This document shows, piece after piece, positions 39,594-48,386 of a DNA stretch of 64,000 nt (positions within the stretch are counted from its first letter, which is position 1; the number at the start of each line of letters is the position of its first letter). This DNA comes from Arthrobacter yangruifuii (lineage in GTDB: Bacteria > Actinomycetota > Actinomycetes > Actinomycetales > Micrococcaceae). A program made the position numbers and the translations under genes. The stretch spans positions 232,570-296,569 of the forward strand of contig NZ_VTFX01000006.1 in NCBI RefSeq assembly GCF_009192775.1, read 5' to 3'. The notes beneath the pieces were generated by a model. That model saw nothing but the letters and a program-made list of their open reading frames with translations, was not told the origin of the DNA and searched no databases.

Positions 39594-40739
39594 ATGAGCC
39601 ACACCTCCCCGAACGGACCCGCTGTTTCGCCCGATACCCTCGTTGTCTCCGCAGGCCGACCGGTCCGCGGGCACGATGCGCCGGTGAATCCGCCGATCGT
39701 GCTGTCCTCCACGTACTTCGGCACCGGAACACCCGTTCCCGGGGAGCGCGGCTACGGGCGGTACTCCAACCCCACCTGGGATCCCTTTGAACAGGCGCTC
39801 GCCGGGCTTGAGGGGGCAGACCTGCCGGCCCTGGTGTTCGGTTCCGGGCTGGCGGCCGTCACCGCCGCACTGTCCCTGGTGCCCGCGGGCGGGGTGGTTG
39901 TCATGCCGCGGCACAGCTACCAGGGGTCGCTGCTGCTTGCCGCGGAGGAAGCGGCCAACGGCCGGTTCTCCGTGCGGACGGTCGATATCGCGGACACCGG
40001 GGAAGTGATCGCGCAGCTCGACGGCGCGTCCATGCTCTGGGTGGAGAGCCCCACCAACCCCATGCTCGAGGTCGCGGACATCGCGGTGCTGGCGACGGCG
40101 GCGCACGCCGCCGGCGCCCTGGTGGTTGCCGACAACACGTTTTCCACGCCGCTGGTGACCCGCCCCCTGGACCTCGGGGCCGACGTCGTCGTCCACTCGG
40201 TGACAAAGTACCTGGCCGGGCATTCCGACGTCGTGCTGGGCGCGGCCGTGACCTCGGACCCGGACCTGCGTGAGCGCCTGCTCCGGCACCGGTCCCTGCA
40301 CGGGGCCGTGGCGGGACCGTTCGAGGTGTGGCTGGCACTGCGCGGCCTGCGCACCCTGGCCCTGCGGATGGAGCGCTCGCAGGCCACCGCCCTGGAACTC
40401 GCCCGCCGGCTGCAGGCGCTGGAGCAGGTGGAACGCGTCCGCTACCCGGGCCTGCCGGAGGACCCGGGGCATCTGCGGGCCGCGGCGCAGATGTCCGGGT
40501 TCGGGGCCATTGTCTGCATTGAGGTGGCCGGAGGTGCCGCCGCGGCGGAGAAGGTGGCCGAAGCCGTGGAACTGTGGCTGCCGGCCACCTCGCTCGGCGG
40601 GGTGGAGTCGCTGATTGAACGACGACGCCGGCAGCCGGGGGAGCCGCACACGGTTCCGGAGGGGCTGCTGCGGCTTTCCGTCGGAATCGAAAATGCTGAG
40701 GACCTCTGGAGGGACCTACAGCAGGCACTTACACGGTAG
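39594..40739 (+). CDS. PLP-dependent trans-sulfuration enzyme (cystathionine gamma-synthase/lyase family)
   Basis: A 381-residue Cys/Met-metabolism PLP enzyme. The PLP-lysine is Lys205 in VVHSVTKYLAGHSD; the phosphate-binding segment FGSGLAAVTAAL, the YSNPTWDPFEQALAGLEG motif and WVESPTNPMLEVADI are typical. It acts on homoserine esters or cystathionine-type substrates in sulfur amino acid metabolism; synthase and lyase cannot be separated safely here. ATG 39594 is used because TAGGCT lies exactly 7 bases before it (leaderless pattern), although the frame extends far upstream opposite tmk. A DUF2516 gene follows 9 bases after its stop. Confidence 0.9.
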   Translation: MSHTSPNGPAVSPDTLVVSAGRPVRGHDAPVNPPIVLSSTYFGTGTPVPGERGYGRYSNPTWDPFEQALAGLEGADLPALVFGSGLAAVTAALSLVPAGGVVVMPRHSYQGSLLLAAEEAANGRFSVRTVDIADTGEVIAQLDGASMLWVESPTNPMLEVADIAVLATAAHAAGALVVADNTFSTPLVTRPLDLGADVVVHSVTKYLAGHSDVVLGAAVTSDPDLRERLLRHRSLHGAVAGPFEVWLALRGLRTLALRMERSQATALELARRLQALEQVERVRYPGLPEDPGHLRAAAQMSGFGAIVCIEVAGGAAAAEKVAEAVELWLPATSLGGVESLIERRRRQPGEPHTVPEGLLRLSVGIENAEDLWRDLQQALTR

Positions 40740-40748
40740 GCTAGCGCT

Positions 40749-41078
40749 GTGGCCCTAATGATCATGATCCAGTACTACCTTTACCTCGCGCTCGGCCTCG
40801 TGGCGCTGGGCATTGAACTCTGGGCGCTTTTCGACTGCGCCCGGCGCAAGCCCGCAGTTTTCGAGCGCGCCTCGAAGCGGACCAAGGGATTCTGGCTGGG
40901 ACTGACCGGCGGAGCCGCAGCGGTTGGCGTGCTCTCCGCAGTGGTGCCGTCGCTGAGCCTGATCCTGTTCCAGTTGGCCGCCGTTATTGCCGCCTGCGTC
41001 TACCTGGCCGATGTGAAGCCCGCCATCGGCACCTCCCGGGGACGCGGCAGCAACCAGGGCCCCTACGGACCCTGGTAG
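40749..41078 (+). CDS. DUF2516-family membrane protein
   Basis: A 109-residue protein with an N-terminal membrane helix (YYLYLALGLVALGIELWALFDCARRK), a basic loop (RASKRTKGFWLGL) and further hydrophobic segments. It matches the small actinobacterial DUF2516 family of unknown function. Start GTG 40749 has TAGGCT 6 bases upstream, so it may have its own leaderless transcript besides read-through from the preceding gene. The tail GRGSNQGPYGPW is polar. Confidence 0.82.
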   Translation: MALMIMIQYYLYLALGLVALGIELWALFDCARRKPAVFERASKRTKGFWLGLTGGAAAVGVLSAVVPSLSLILFQLAAVIAACVYLADVKPAIGTSRGRGSNQGPYGPW

Positions 41079-41096
41079 TCCTTCCTCCGGTTTTGA

Positions 41097-41140
41097 TCCG
41101 CCCCGGAAGGTGCCCCGAGAGGGGTTCCTTCCGGGGCGGA
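41097..41140. terminator. Bidirectional hairpin terminator
   Basis: A 14-bp perfect stem TCCGCCCCGGAAGG / CCTTCCGGGGCGGA with a 16-base loop between two converging genes. TTTT precedes it on the plus strand, giving AAAA-side symmetry for the minus-strand gene. Confidence 0.8.
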
Positions 41141-41158
41141 CGTCGTTAACCCGGACGG

Positions 41159-41953
41159 CTAGGACGGGCGCACGGCATCCCATGCCACGGTGATCTCGCC
41201 CAGCCGCCAGCGGGACGGCCCGGTCAGCAGCGGAACGCCGGCGCCCTTCAACGCGGCGCACATGGCGAGCCACCGGTGCCGGTTTCCGTAGGAGGCCATC
41301 GGTGCGGCTTCCTCCCACGCCCGGTCCATTGCCTGCAGGAAGGTATGGACCCGCTCCCCGGGCACGTTGCGGTGGATCAGGGCCTTCGGCAGCCGCTCGG
41401 CCACATCGGAAGGGCGTTCGAAGGCACCGAACCGGAGGGAAATGCTCAGCGATACCGGTCCCGAGGCGTCCAGTTCCACCCAAGTTGCCCGCCGGCCGAT
41501 TTCGTCACAGGTGCCGTCCACGAATATCCCGCCCGGTGCCAGACGGGAACAGACCATCTCCCAATGCTGGGCATAGTCCTCCTCCGCGTACTGCCGCAGG
41601 ACGTTGAAAGCCCGGACCATGACCGGCCGCCGCCCGTCCACCGGCAGTTCGAAACCGCCCTGGCGGAAGCTGAGGCCCGCCCGTTCCAAGGGTTTGGCCG
41701 CCCGGACCCGGGCGGGATCAATCTCCACCCCGATCACTTCCACGTCAGCCCGCACCCGGCCGAGGCGGCCGTGGAGTTCGACGGCGGTGGTGGGGGCGGC
41801 ACCGTAGCCCAGATCCACAATCAGGGGATCGGAGGCCTGCCGCAGCCGCCACCGTGCCGGTCCCGCCAGCCAGCGGTCCACCCGCCGGAGCCGATTGGGG
41901 TTTGTGGTGCCCCGGGTCACAGTTCCTACGGGTTTCAGCGGTTTTTGCACCAA
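41159..41953 (-). CDS. Class I SAM-dependent methyltransferase, uncharacterised
   Basis: A 264-residue protein. The SAM-binding loop reads [15 protein letters not shown] (about 46-60), followed by [14 protein letters not shown] with the acidic ribose-binding residue, then [43 protein letters not shown], where methyltransferase motifs IV-V are expected. The last 60 residues ([21 protein letters not shown]) are conserved in actinobacterial relatives as I recall them, but the substrate is unknown. It converges with the upstream DUF2516 gene and diverges from gpm. Confidence 0.75.
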   Translation of the reverse strand: MVQKPLKPVGTVTRGTTNPNRLRRVDRWLAGPARWRLRQASDPLIVDLGYGAAPTTAVELHGRLGRVRADVEVIGVEIDPARVRAAKPLERAGLSFRQGGFELPVDGRRPVMVRAFNVLRQYAEEDYAQHWEMVCSRLAPGGIFVDGTCDEIGRRATWVELDASGPVSLSISLRFGAFERPSDVAERLPKALIHRNVPGERVHTFLQAMDRAWEEAAPMASYGNRHRWLAMCAALKGAGVPLLTGPSRWRLGEITVAWDAVRPS

Positions 41954-42059
41954 CCAAGGTTACCGGCCGGCGGGGGAGGCATTTTTCACGGTAGCCACCG
42001 GAAACCGCTGCCCGCCCGGTTCAGCGGCAGGTGCCCTCCCTGCCCGGTACGCACTCGGA

Positions 42060-42072
42060 TACCATGCTTATA
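42060..42072 (+). promoter_or_regulatory. Leaderless-type promoter of gpm
   Basis: TACCAT at 42060-42065, 6 bases, ATG 42072. No Shine-Dalgarno is present. Confidence 0.45.
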
Positions 42073-42824
42073 TGACCTACAAACTGATCCTTCTGCGCCA
42101 CGGGCAGAGCGAATGGAATGAAAAGAACCTGTTCACCGGCTGGGTGGACGTGGATCTGACAGACCTCGGACGTGAGGAAGCTCTCCGGGGCGGACAGCTG
42201 CTGGTTGAGAACAACGTTCTTCCGGACATCCTCTACACCTCCCGGCTCCAGCGGGCCATCAACACCGCCAACCTGGCCCTGGGCGCCGCTGACCGCATCT
42301 GGATCGACGTCAAGCGCAGCTGGCGCCTGAACGAGCGGCACTACGGTGCACTCCAGGGCAAGGACAAGGCCCAGACGCTCGCCGAATACGGCGAGGAGCA
42401 GTTCATGCTGTGGCGCCGTTCCTACGACACCCCGCCGCCGCCCCTGCCGGATGACAGCGATTTCTCCCAGGCCCATGATCCCCGCTACGCAGACCTGGAT
42501 CCCAGCGAGCTGCCCCGCACCGAGTGCCTCAAGGACGTCCTGGAGCGGTTCCTGCCTTACTGGGAATCGGACATCTCCAAGGACATCCGCACCGGCAAGA
42601 CCGTGATGATCGCTGCGCACGGCAACTCGCTGCGCGCACTGGTCAAGCACCTGGACGGCATCAGCGACGCCGATATCGCCGCCGTCAACATCCCCACCGG
42701 CATTCCGCTGGTGTACGAACTCGATGAGGACCTCAAGCCCATCAAGGCCGGCGGTACCTACCTCGATCCCGAGGCTGCCGCCGCGTCCATCAAGGCCGTA
42801 GCCAACCAGGGCAAAAAGAAGTAG
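42072..42824 (+). CDS. gpm: 2,3-bisphosphoglycerate-dependent phosphoglycerate mutase
   Basis: A 250-residue histidine phosphatase-superfamily enzyme. The catalytic [25 protein letters not shown] (His10 phosphorylated during the reaction), [12 protein letters not shown], and the second histidine in [24 protein letters not shown] identify the dPGM class. It interconverts 3- and 2-phosphoglycerate in glycolysis. ATG 42072 is the conserved family start. The gene ends before a strong terminator shared with phoU. Confidence 0.97.
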   Translation: MTYKLILLRHGQSEWNEKNLFTGWVDVDLTDLGREEALRGGQLLVENNVLPDILYTSRLQRAINTANLALGAADRIWIDVKRSWRLNERHYGALQGKDKAQTLAEYGEEQFMLWRRSYDTPPPPLPDDSDFSQAHDPRYADLDPSELPRTECLKDVLERFLPYWESDISKDIRTGKTVMIAAHGNSLRALVKHLDGISDADIAAVNIPTGIPLVYELDEDLKPIKAGGTYLDPEAAAASIKAVANQGKKK

Positions 42825-42856
42825 CACTGCTCCGGAGGGCCTTGGCCCCGGCACCG

Positions 42857-42892
42857 GATAAGGGCGGTCCCCGTGCGGGGGCCGCCCTTATC
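42857..42892. terminator. Bidirectional terminator between gpm and phoU
   Basis: A stem GATAAGGGCGG / CCGCCCTTATC continues through a G-T pair into CCCC / GGGG, 16 bp in all, with a GTGC loop. It lies between converging genes. Confidence 0.85.
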
Positions 42893-42941
42893 TGTGTTCA
42901 GTGCCGGTTCAGTGCCGGCCGGTTACGGAAGGGTGTGCGGG

Positions 42942-43604
42942 TTACACACCCGACTCGGACAACGGGTGCCATTCGCCGGTCACCAGGTAGTTGACCTTGC
43001 GGGTGACGGATACTCCGTGGTCCGCGAAACGCTCGAAGTAGCGGCTTGCCAGGGTCAGGTCCACGGTGCTGACGGCGGGAACGTCCCAGTCGGGGGAGGC
43101 GATGGACTTGAAAACCCCGGCATGCAGTTCATTGATGCGGTTGTTGGCCGCATAAATGTCCTTGCTCATTTCCAGATTGCGGGTCTCCAGCAGTTCGCTG
43201 AGCTGCTCGGAAATCCGGATGTCCAGCTGGGCCATTTCGCGGAAGGTGTCCACCATGGCCTCCGGCACCACATTGGCCGGGTAGCGCAGGCGGGCCAGCT
43301 GGGCAATGTGCCGGGCCAGATCCCCCATCCGCTCCAGGGAGGCACTCATCCGCAGCGATCCCACGATCATGCGCAGGTCACTGGCCACGGGACCCTGCAG
43401 GGCCAGGACGTCGATGGCCCGCTCGTCGAGGTCATTCTGCAGGAAATCAATCCGCGCGTCGGCGGCGATCACGTCCTGCGCGAGTTCGATATCGGCGCCT
43501 TCGAAGGCGAGCGTCGCTTTGCGCATCGCCTCTGTGACGAGCTGGGATATCTGAGTCAGTTCTTCACCGATCTGGTGAAGCTCGGCCTGGAAAACCTTGC
43601 GCAC
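42942..43604 (-). CDS. phoU: Phosphate signalling protein PhoU
   Basis: A 220-residue all-helical PhoU: FQAELHQIGEELTQISQLVTEAMRKATLAFEGADIELAQDVIAADARIDFLQNDLDERAIDVLALQGPVASDLRMIVGSLRMSASLERMGDLARHIAQLARLR, with the two tandem three-helix PhoU repeats and the metal-binding ExxD patterns. It is a negative modulator linking the phosphate transporter to the sensor kinase. It diverges from senX3-regX3 across a 200-base region that carries PHO-box-like repeats. Its start is ATG-equivalent GTG/ATG at 43604 reading MRKVFQAEL. Confidence 0.95.
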   Translation of the reverse strand: MRKVFQAELHQIGEELTQISQLVTEAMRKATLAFEGADIELAQDVIAADARIDFLQNDLDERAIDVLALQGPVASDLRMIVGSLRMSASLERMGDLARHIAQLARLRYPANVVPEAMVDTFREMAQLDIRISEQLSELLETRNLEMSKDIYAANNRINELHAGVFKSIASPDWDVPAVSTVDLTLASRYFERFADHGVSVTRKVNYLVTGEWHPLSESGV

Positions 43605-43700
43605 TGAAGGGTCCTCTCAAAAAACGGGTGGATCGTAGGCGGTCTGCGGGGCGGTGCGGCATACATCCTGCACCGGTTGCCGCACTATCAGGATGCCAGC

Positions 43701-43744
43701 CGGCCGTGAACCCCACGGTCCCCTTAGATGAACGTTAGTTTAAC
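43701..43744 (-). promoter_or_regulatory. Candidate PHO-box array between phoU and senX3
   Basis: On the minus strand four consecutive 11-base units read GTTAAACTAAC, GTTCATCTAAG, GGGACCGTGGG and GTTCACGGCCG. Unit 2 matches 10 of 11 positions of the Streptomyces PHO-box unit GKTCAYYYRSG, unit 4 matches 8. The exact 11-base phase supports binding by a PhoP/RegX3-type regulator and hence autoregulation; this is inference. Confidence 0.55.
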
Positions 43745-43804
43745 GAATGGTCCAAAGCCACCGGCTTTCGTCCCGGGGAGCCAAGAGCGGCCTAAGCTAA
43801 GAGA

Positions 43805-44965
43805 GTGAATCCTGTACTGCTGGCCTTGCTGGCCGGCGCCCTCGGACTGGCTGTGGGCGTTTTCGGTGTCCTCGCGTACGGAGCCAGCCAGCGGCAGCGG
43901 CGGGAGCTGACGGAAATCTCCGAGCCCTCGGTCCCCGAGGGTGCCGCAGAGGTGCTCGGCGTCATTGGACGGGCCTACATTGTTGCCGACGCCATCGACG
44001 GCGTCGTCCGGGCCAGCCCCGGCGCCTACGCGTTTGGCCTGGTGCGCGGGCACACCATCGTGAATGACCGGCTGCTGGAGATCAGCGCGCGGGTCCGCCG
44101 CGACGGCGTCATCGAGGAGGCCCGGCTGGAGCTTCCCCGCGGGCCGCTCGGTGAAGGCTCCCTGATCCTGCAGGTCCGGGTAGCCACCGTGGGGGAGGAA
44201 TACGTGCTGATCCTGGCCGACGACCGCACGGAGATCACCCGCACCGAGGAAGTCCGCAACGACTTCGTTGCCAATGTCTCCCACGAACTGAAGACACCGG
44301 TGGGTGCCATCTCGCTGCTCTCCGAAGCACTGGACGACGCTGCGGGCGACGAGGAAGCCGTCCGCAGGTTCGCCGGCCGGATGCACCGCGAATCCGCCCG
44401 CCTTACCGCCCTGGTGCAGGACATCATCGAGCTGTCCCGCCTGCAGAGCACGGACATTGTGGACCGGGCCAAGCCCGTGGACGTGAACCGGATCCTCGAG
44501 GACGCCGTGGAAGCCAACCGGCTCAATGCCGAGAACAAGAACATCGAGGTGGTCCTGGGCGGCAGGTCCGACGCCGCGGTCTACGGCGACGCCCCCATGC
44601 TGACCACCGCCTTCCGGAACCTGATCGACAACGCGATCCGCTATTCACCCGCAGGCAGCAGCGTGGGGATCGGGCTGCAGTCCCGCAACGGCATGGCGCA
44701 GGTGGCCGTCACGGACCAGGGTCCCGGCATCGCCCCCGAGGAACAGGAGCGGGTGTTTGAACGGTTCTACCGGATCGACTCCGCCCGGTCCCGGCACACG
44801 GGTGGCACCGGGCTGGGGCTGAGCATCGTCAAACACGTCGTCGCCAACCACGGCGGAGAGGTGGACCTGTGGTCCCGCCCGGGACAGGGATCCACCTTCA
44901 CCGTACGGCTGCCGGAAATGGACCCCGCGGACATCCGCGAAGCGAAACAGGGAGTTACCGCTTGA
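43805..44965 (+). CDS. senX3: Sensor histidine kinase SenX3 (phosphate sensing)
   Basis: A 386-residue membrane kinase. One N-terminal transmembrane helix (about 4-26) is followed by a PAS-like region (about 45-140), HisKA with the phospho-accepting His160 in DFVANVSHELKTPVGAI, and an HATPase domain (N-box NLIDNAIRYSP, G boxes VTDQGPGIAPEEQERVFERFYR and GGTGLGLSIVKHVVANHGG). This is the SenX3 architecture. Start GTG 43805 has TAAGCT 6 bases upstream and no Shine-Dalgarno (leaderless). It overlaps regX3. Confidence 0.93.
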   Translation: MNPVLLALLAGALGLAVGVFGVLAYGASQRQRRELTEISEPSVPEGAAEVLGVIGRAYIVADAIDGVVRASPGAYAFGLVRGHTIVNDRLLEISARVRRDGVIEEARLELPRGPLGEGSLILQVRVATVGEEYVLILADDRTEITRTEEVRNDFVANVSHELKTPVGAISLLSEALDDAAGDEEAVRRFAGRMHRESARLTALVQDIIELSRLQSTDIVDRAKPVDVNRILEDAVEANRLNAENKNIEVVLGGRSDAAVYGDAPMLTTAFRNLIDNAIRYSPAGSSVGIGLQSRNGMAQVAVTDQGPGIAPEEQERVFERFYRIDSARSRHTGGTGLGLSIVKHVVANHGGEVDLWSRPGQGSTFTVRLPEMDPADIREAKQGVTA

Positions 44966-45642
44966 CCAGAATTCTGATTGTCGAAGACGAGGAGTCCTTC
45001 AGCGATCCCCTTTCCTACCTGCTGGAGCGGGAGGGCTTCGACGTCGACATCGTGGACAACGGCACCGATGCCGTCGCGGTCTTCGAACGTGCGGGCGCCG
45101 ACCTGATCCTGCTGGACCTGATGCTGCCCGGGCTCTCCGGCACGGAAGTCTGCCGCCGGATCCGCCAGCGTTCGGACGTCCCGGTCATCATGCTGACCGC
45201 ACGCGACGCCGAAATCGACAAGGTGGTGGGGCTGGAGCTCGGGGCGGACGACTATGTCACCAAACCGTATTCCTCCCGCGAACTGCTGGCGCGGGTCCGG
45301 GCGGTGCTGCGGCGAAGGGGGGAGAACGGCGACCTCGCCGGCGCGGCGCTGGAGGCCGGTCCGGTCCGGATGGACGTGGACCGGCATGAGGTGCAGGTCC
45401 ACGGCACCAGGGTGGCCCTGCCGCTGAAGGAATTCGAACTGCTGGAACTGCTCCTGCGCAACTCCGGCCGGGTCCTGACCCGCGGCCAGTTGATCGAGCG
45501 TGTCTGGGGAGCGGACTACGTGGGGGACACCAAAACCCTGGATGTCCATGTGAAACGGCTGCGGGCGAAAATCGAAGCCGACTCCTCGGCGCCGCAGCAC
45601 CTCGTGACCGTCCGGGGGCTGGGCTACAAGTTCGAGGCGTAA
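44962..45642 (+). CDS. regX3: Response regulator RegX3 (OmpR/PhoB family)
   Basis: A 226-residue two-domain regulator. Receiver domain: acidic pocket VEDEES, phosphorylated Asp52 in LILLDLMLPG, MLTAR and the conserved Lys in YVTKPYSSREL. C-terminal winged helix: LPLKEFELLELLLRNSGRVLTRGQLIERVWG and VHVKRLRAKIE with the terminal VTVRGLGYKFEA. TTG 44962 overlaps the senX3 stop and has GGAG 7 bases before it. It controls phosphate-starvation genes, and phoU/senX3 regulation through the PHO-box array is plausible. Confidence 0.95.
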   Translation: MTRILIVEDEESFSDPLSYLLEREGFDVDIVDNGTDAVAVFERAGADLILLDLMLPGLSGTEVCRRIRQRSDVPVIMLTARDAEIDKVVGLELGADDYVTKPYSSRELLARVRAVLRRRGENGDLAGAALEAGPVRMDVDRHEVQVHGTRVALPLKEFELLELLLRNSGRVLTRGQLIERVWGADYVGDTKTLDVHVKRLRAKIEADSSAPQHLVTVRGLGYKFEA

Positions 45643-45647
45643 CCCGG

Positions 45648-45692
45648 ACACAGAGAAGGGGCCGGCGCGCGGCGCCGGCCCCTTCTCTGTGT
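45648..45692 (+). terminator. Strong terminator after regX3
   Basis: A 21-bp perfect stem (arms 45648-45668 and 45672-45692) with a 3-base GCG loop, followed by TTGTC. It can also serve the converging lipoprotein gene. Confidence 0.9.
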
Positions 45693-45742
45693 TTGTCAGG
45701 CTCTGCGTCTGTCAGGTGTGCCTGCCAGACAGGGAGTGCTGG

Positions 45743-46276
45743 TTAGTGGCCCTCGGCAGCGCTGGACGGCTCCTCGGTAGGCCGCGGCGTGTAGTCCGAC
45801 TCGGCGGGCAGGTACGGGCGGTAATCCGGCTGGTCGCCGTTGACTACCGGAATGTTCAGGGCAGTGGTTTCGCCGCTGGCGTCCAGCTCCGCTTCGATGC
45901 CGGTTCCGGGTTCGTCCTCTACCTCGGGGACGTACACCGCTTCTTCGTCTTCGTCTTCAAAGACGACCTTGTCGCCGGCATCCAGCTCGAAGGTCAGCGG
46001 GGCGCCGCCGACGGTCAGGGTGAACTCCTGCGTTGCGTCGCCGTCGTTGATCACCGTTCCGATCAGCCGGCCGGGCTCGCCGAAGCCGTTGCTGACCACC
46101 AGGATGTTGCGCAGCTGCAGATCGCCCGCGTTCTCCACGATCCCGTCGGACGGGGAGTACTCGATGGTGGTTGCCTGCTCGTTCACAGCGCTGCAGCCTG
46201 CCGAGCCCAGCATGGCCAGCGCGATGACACCGGCGGCAGCGGTGCGCCGGACCCGGTTCTTGGGTGTGAATCTCAC
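45743..46276 (-). CDS. LpqE-like lipoprotein adjacent to carD
   Basis: A 177-residue lipoprotein: basic N-terminus, hydrophobic stretch and lipobox GSAGC with Cys28. The mature part is one beta-rich domain (VENAGDLQLRNILVVSNGFGEPGRLIGTVINDGDATQEFTLTVGG), a very acidic EDEDEE patch and a Pro/Glu-rich tail. Divergent location beside carD equals the lpqE-carD arrangement of Mycobacterium tuberculosis, which supports the LpqE family; LpqE has been linked to copper handling there. Start GTG 46276 has AGGAG 8 bases upstream. Function here is inferred. Confidence 0.7.
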   Translation of the reverse strand: MRFTPKNRVRRTAAAGVIALAMLGSAGCSAVNEQATTIEYSPSDGIVENAGDLQLRNILVVSNGFGEPGRLIGTVINDGDATQEFTLTVGGAPLTFELDAGDKVVFEDEDEEAVYVPEVEDEPGTGIEAELDASGETTALNIPVVNGDQPDYRPYLPAESDYTPRPTEEPSSAAEGH

Positions 46277-46500
46277 AGCACAAACTCCTGAAGTATTGCG
46301 GTCTACCGACCTAAGGCTATCTTTGCTGCCTAGCCTATCCGTAAAACGCGGAAAAACTGGATTCTACGGCGGCTCCGGACGGACATCTGGAGGCCGCAGG
46401 GACAGGCTTCGGCTACCCGTGAAAGGCGGAATACTACCTACACCAACCCCCATGAGGTACCTGACCTGCGAAAACTCTACTCGGCGTGTCGCATCTCTGA

Positions 46501-46532
46501 TAAACTGAGGGCCGGGAAAGGGGAAAGACCAC
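46501..46532 (+). promoter_or_regulatory. carD promoter -10 and ribosome binding site
   Basis: TAAACT at 46501-46506 is a good -10. The short leader ends with GGGGAAAG, an adequate Shine-Dalgarno 8 bases before ATG 46533. No convincing -35 is seen, in keeping with RbpA/CarD-dependent promoters. The rest of the 256-base divergent region (46277-46500) shows no further clear element. Confidence 0.55.
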
Positions 46533-47015
46533 ATGGTTTTTGAGGTTGGCGAAACAGTAGTTTATCCTCACCACGGTGCCGCGATGATCGAAGAGATCAA
46601 GATGCGAACCATCAAGGGCGAAGAGAAAATGTATCTCAAGCTTAAGGTGGCCCAGGGTGATTTGACCATTGAAGTACCGGCTGAAAACGTCGACCTCGTT
46701 GGGGTGCGCGATGTAGTGGGCAAGGAAGGTCTGGAGCACGTCTTTGACGTTCTGCGGGCCGAGCTCACCGAAGAGCCCACTAACTGGTCGCGCCGTTACA
46801 AGGCGAACCTGGAAAAGCTCGCGTCCGGTGATGTCGTCAAGGTAGCGGAGGTCGTCCGCGACCTCTGGCGCCGCGATCATGACCGCGGGCTGTCCGCCGG
46901 CGAGAAGCGAATGCTCGCCAAGGCACGCCAGATCCTGATTTCGGAGCTGGCACTTGCTGAAAAGACGGATGAAGACCAGGCCGCAGCCGTGCTCGACGAG
47001 GTTCTCGCGAGCTAG
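46533..47015 (+). CDS. carD: RNA polymerase-binding transcription factor CarD
   Basis: A 160-residue global transcription factor. The N-terminal Tudor-like RNA polymerase interaction domain ([49 protein letters not shown]) and the helical DNA-binding C-terminal domain ([52 protein letters not shown] with the wedge Trp in the family's LWRR segment region) match closely. It stabilises open complexes at rRNA and other promoters. A hairpin terminator follows. Confidence 0.97.
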   Translation: MVFEVGETVVYPHHGAAMIEEIKMRTIKGEEKMYLKLKVAQGDLTIEVPAENVDLVGVRDVVGKEGLEHVFDVLRAELTEEPTNWSRRYKANLEKLASGDVVKVAEVVRDLWRRDHDRGLSAGEKRMLAKARQILISELALAEKTDEDQAAAVLDEVLAS

Positions 47016-47038
47016 GCTGCCAAAGTATTTCCTGTGAC

Positions 47039-47071
47039 TGCCGGTCCTTCGGGGCCGGCAATCGCTTTTTA
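47039..47071 (+). terminator. Terminator of carD
   Basis: A 9-bp stem TGCCGGTCC / GGGCCGGCA closed by a stable TTCG tetraloop, followed by CGCTTTTTAAG. A canonical intrinsic terminator. Confidence 0.85.
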
Positions 47072-47102
47072 AGCACCGGTCCGCCGGCGTTAGGGTGGAA
47101 CT

Positions 47103-47858
47103 GTGTCCCCTTCCCTTTCCCGCCCGCTCCGGACCGGCGTCGTCGTAGTAGCCGGCGGATCCGGCCAGCGGCTCGGTTACGGCATACCCAAGGCCCGGGT
47201 TCCGCTTGCCGGCGAACCCATGCTCCTCCATGCGCTGCGCGCCGTGCAGGCGGCCCTGCCGAACGCGGTGATCGCCGTTGCCGTTCCCTCCGGTGACACC
47301 CTGATGCGCACCATCTGCGCCCGCTTCCCGGGAGAGGTCTCCGTCGTCGACGGCGGAACCACCCGCTCCGACTCCGTCCGGGCCGCCCTGGGGGTGCTGC
47401 CCGCGGATCTGGAGGCCGTGCTGGTCCACGATGCTGCCCGTGCCCTCACTCCGCCGGAGGTCTTCCACCGGGTCGCCGCCGCGCTGGCCGCCGGTGCCGA
47501 CGCCGTCATCCCCGCCGTGCCCGTCGTGGACACCGTGAAGGACACGGCTCCCGCACCTGCCGCTGCGGCCGCCGCCGCACGCGTTGTCACCGGAACGCCT
47601 GACCGGTCCCGGCTGCGCGCGGTGCAGACCCCGCAGGGTTTTGCTGCCGCGTTGCTGCGCCGGGCCCATGCGGCAGCCCTGAGCTTCGACGCCGGGACGG
47701 CGGCCGCGGTCACCGATGACGCCATGCTGGTGGAGTCCCTTGGGACCGAGGTCTACGTGGTTGAAGGCTCGCAGCTGTCCCTGAAAATCACCACCCCGCT
47801 GGACCTGGTGCTCGCGGAAGCGATCCTGGCCGGCGGACATCACCGCCAGGAGAACTGA
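47103..47858 (+). CDS. ispD: 2-C-methyl-D-erythritol 4-phosphate cytidylyltransferase
   Basis: A 251-residue nucleotidyltransferase. The CTP-binding N-terminus [28 protein letters not shown], the central [17 protein letters not shown] with its conserved Asp, [14 protein letters not shown] segment ([13 protein letters not shown]) and VQTPQGF are hallmarks. It performs the third step of the MEP isoprenoid pathway. Start GTG 47103 has TAGGGT 6 bases upstream (leaderless). ispF follows after one base. Confidence 0.95.
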   Translation: MSPSLSRPLRTGVVVVAGGSGQRLGYGIPKARVPLAGEPMLLHALRAVQAALPNAVIAVAVPSGDTLMRTICARFPGEVSVVDGGTTRSDSVRAALGVLPADLEAVLVHDAARALTPPEVFHRVAAALAAGADAVIPAVPVVDTVKDTAPAPAAAAAAARVVTGTPDRSRLRAVQTPQGFAAALLRRAHAAALSFDAGTAAAVTDDAMLVESLGTEVYVVEGSQLSLKITTPLDLVLAEAILAGGHHRQEN

Positions 47859-47859
47859 C

Positions 47860-48357
47860 ATGGCTTTGCCCCGTACCGGAATAGGCGTGGACGTCCACGC
47901 CTTCGCGCCCGACGACGCGCCGCGCGAGCTGTGGGTGGCCGGGCTGCACTGGGAGGGCCAACGCGGCCTGGCCGGACACTCCGACGGCGACCCGGTGGCC
48001 CACGCGGCAGCCGATGCCCTCTTTTCCGCCGCCGGCCTGGGGGACCTCGGCACCCACTTCGGCACCGACCGGCCGGAATACGCCGGTGCCGCCGGGACGG
48101 TGCTGCTGCGGGAAGCGGCACGGATTGTGCGGGCAGCCGGTTTCGAGATCGGCAACATTGCCGTCCAGCTCATCGGCAACCGGCCCAAGTTCAGCCCCCG
48201 CCGGGCCGAGGCCGAAGCAGTGCTCAGCGCGGCCGCGGGCGCACCGGTCAGCGTGTCGGCCACCACCACCGATGCCCTGGGCTTCACCGGACGCGGGGAA
48301 GGAATTGCGGCGGTGGCAACCGCCGTCGTGGCTGCAGCCGGGACCGCCGCAGGCTGA
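47860..48357 (+). CDS. ispF: 2-C-methyl-D-erythritol 2,4-cyclodiphosphate synthase
   Basis: A 165-residue enzyme. The zinc/metal motif [56 protein letters not shown], and [17 protein letters not shown] are all present, as is the C-terminal [18 protein letters not shown]. It makes the cyclic diphosphate intermediate of the MEP pathway. The order ispD-ispF, in one transcript, is normal for actinobacteria, and carD upstream and cysS-rlmB downstream is also the common order. Confidence 0.97.
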   Translation: MALPRTGIGVDVHAFAPDDAPRELWVAGLHWEGQRGLAGHSDGDPVAHAAADALFSAAGLGDLGTHFGTDRPEYAGAAGTVLLREAARIVRAAGFEIGNIAVQLIGNRPKFSPRRAEAEAVLSAAAGAPVSVSATTTDALGFTGRGEGIAAVATAVVAAAGTAAG

Positions 48358-48386
48358 GGGTCCGCCGTTTCGGCTAGCCTAGAGCA

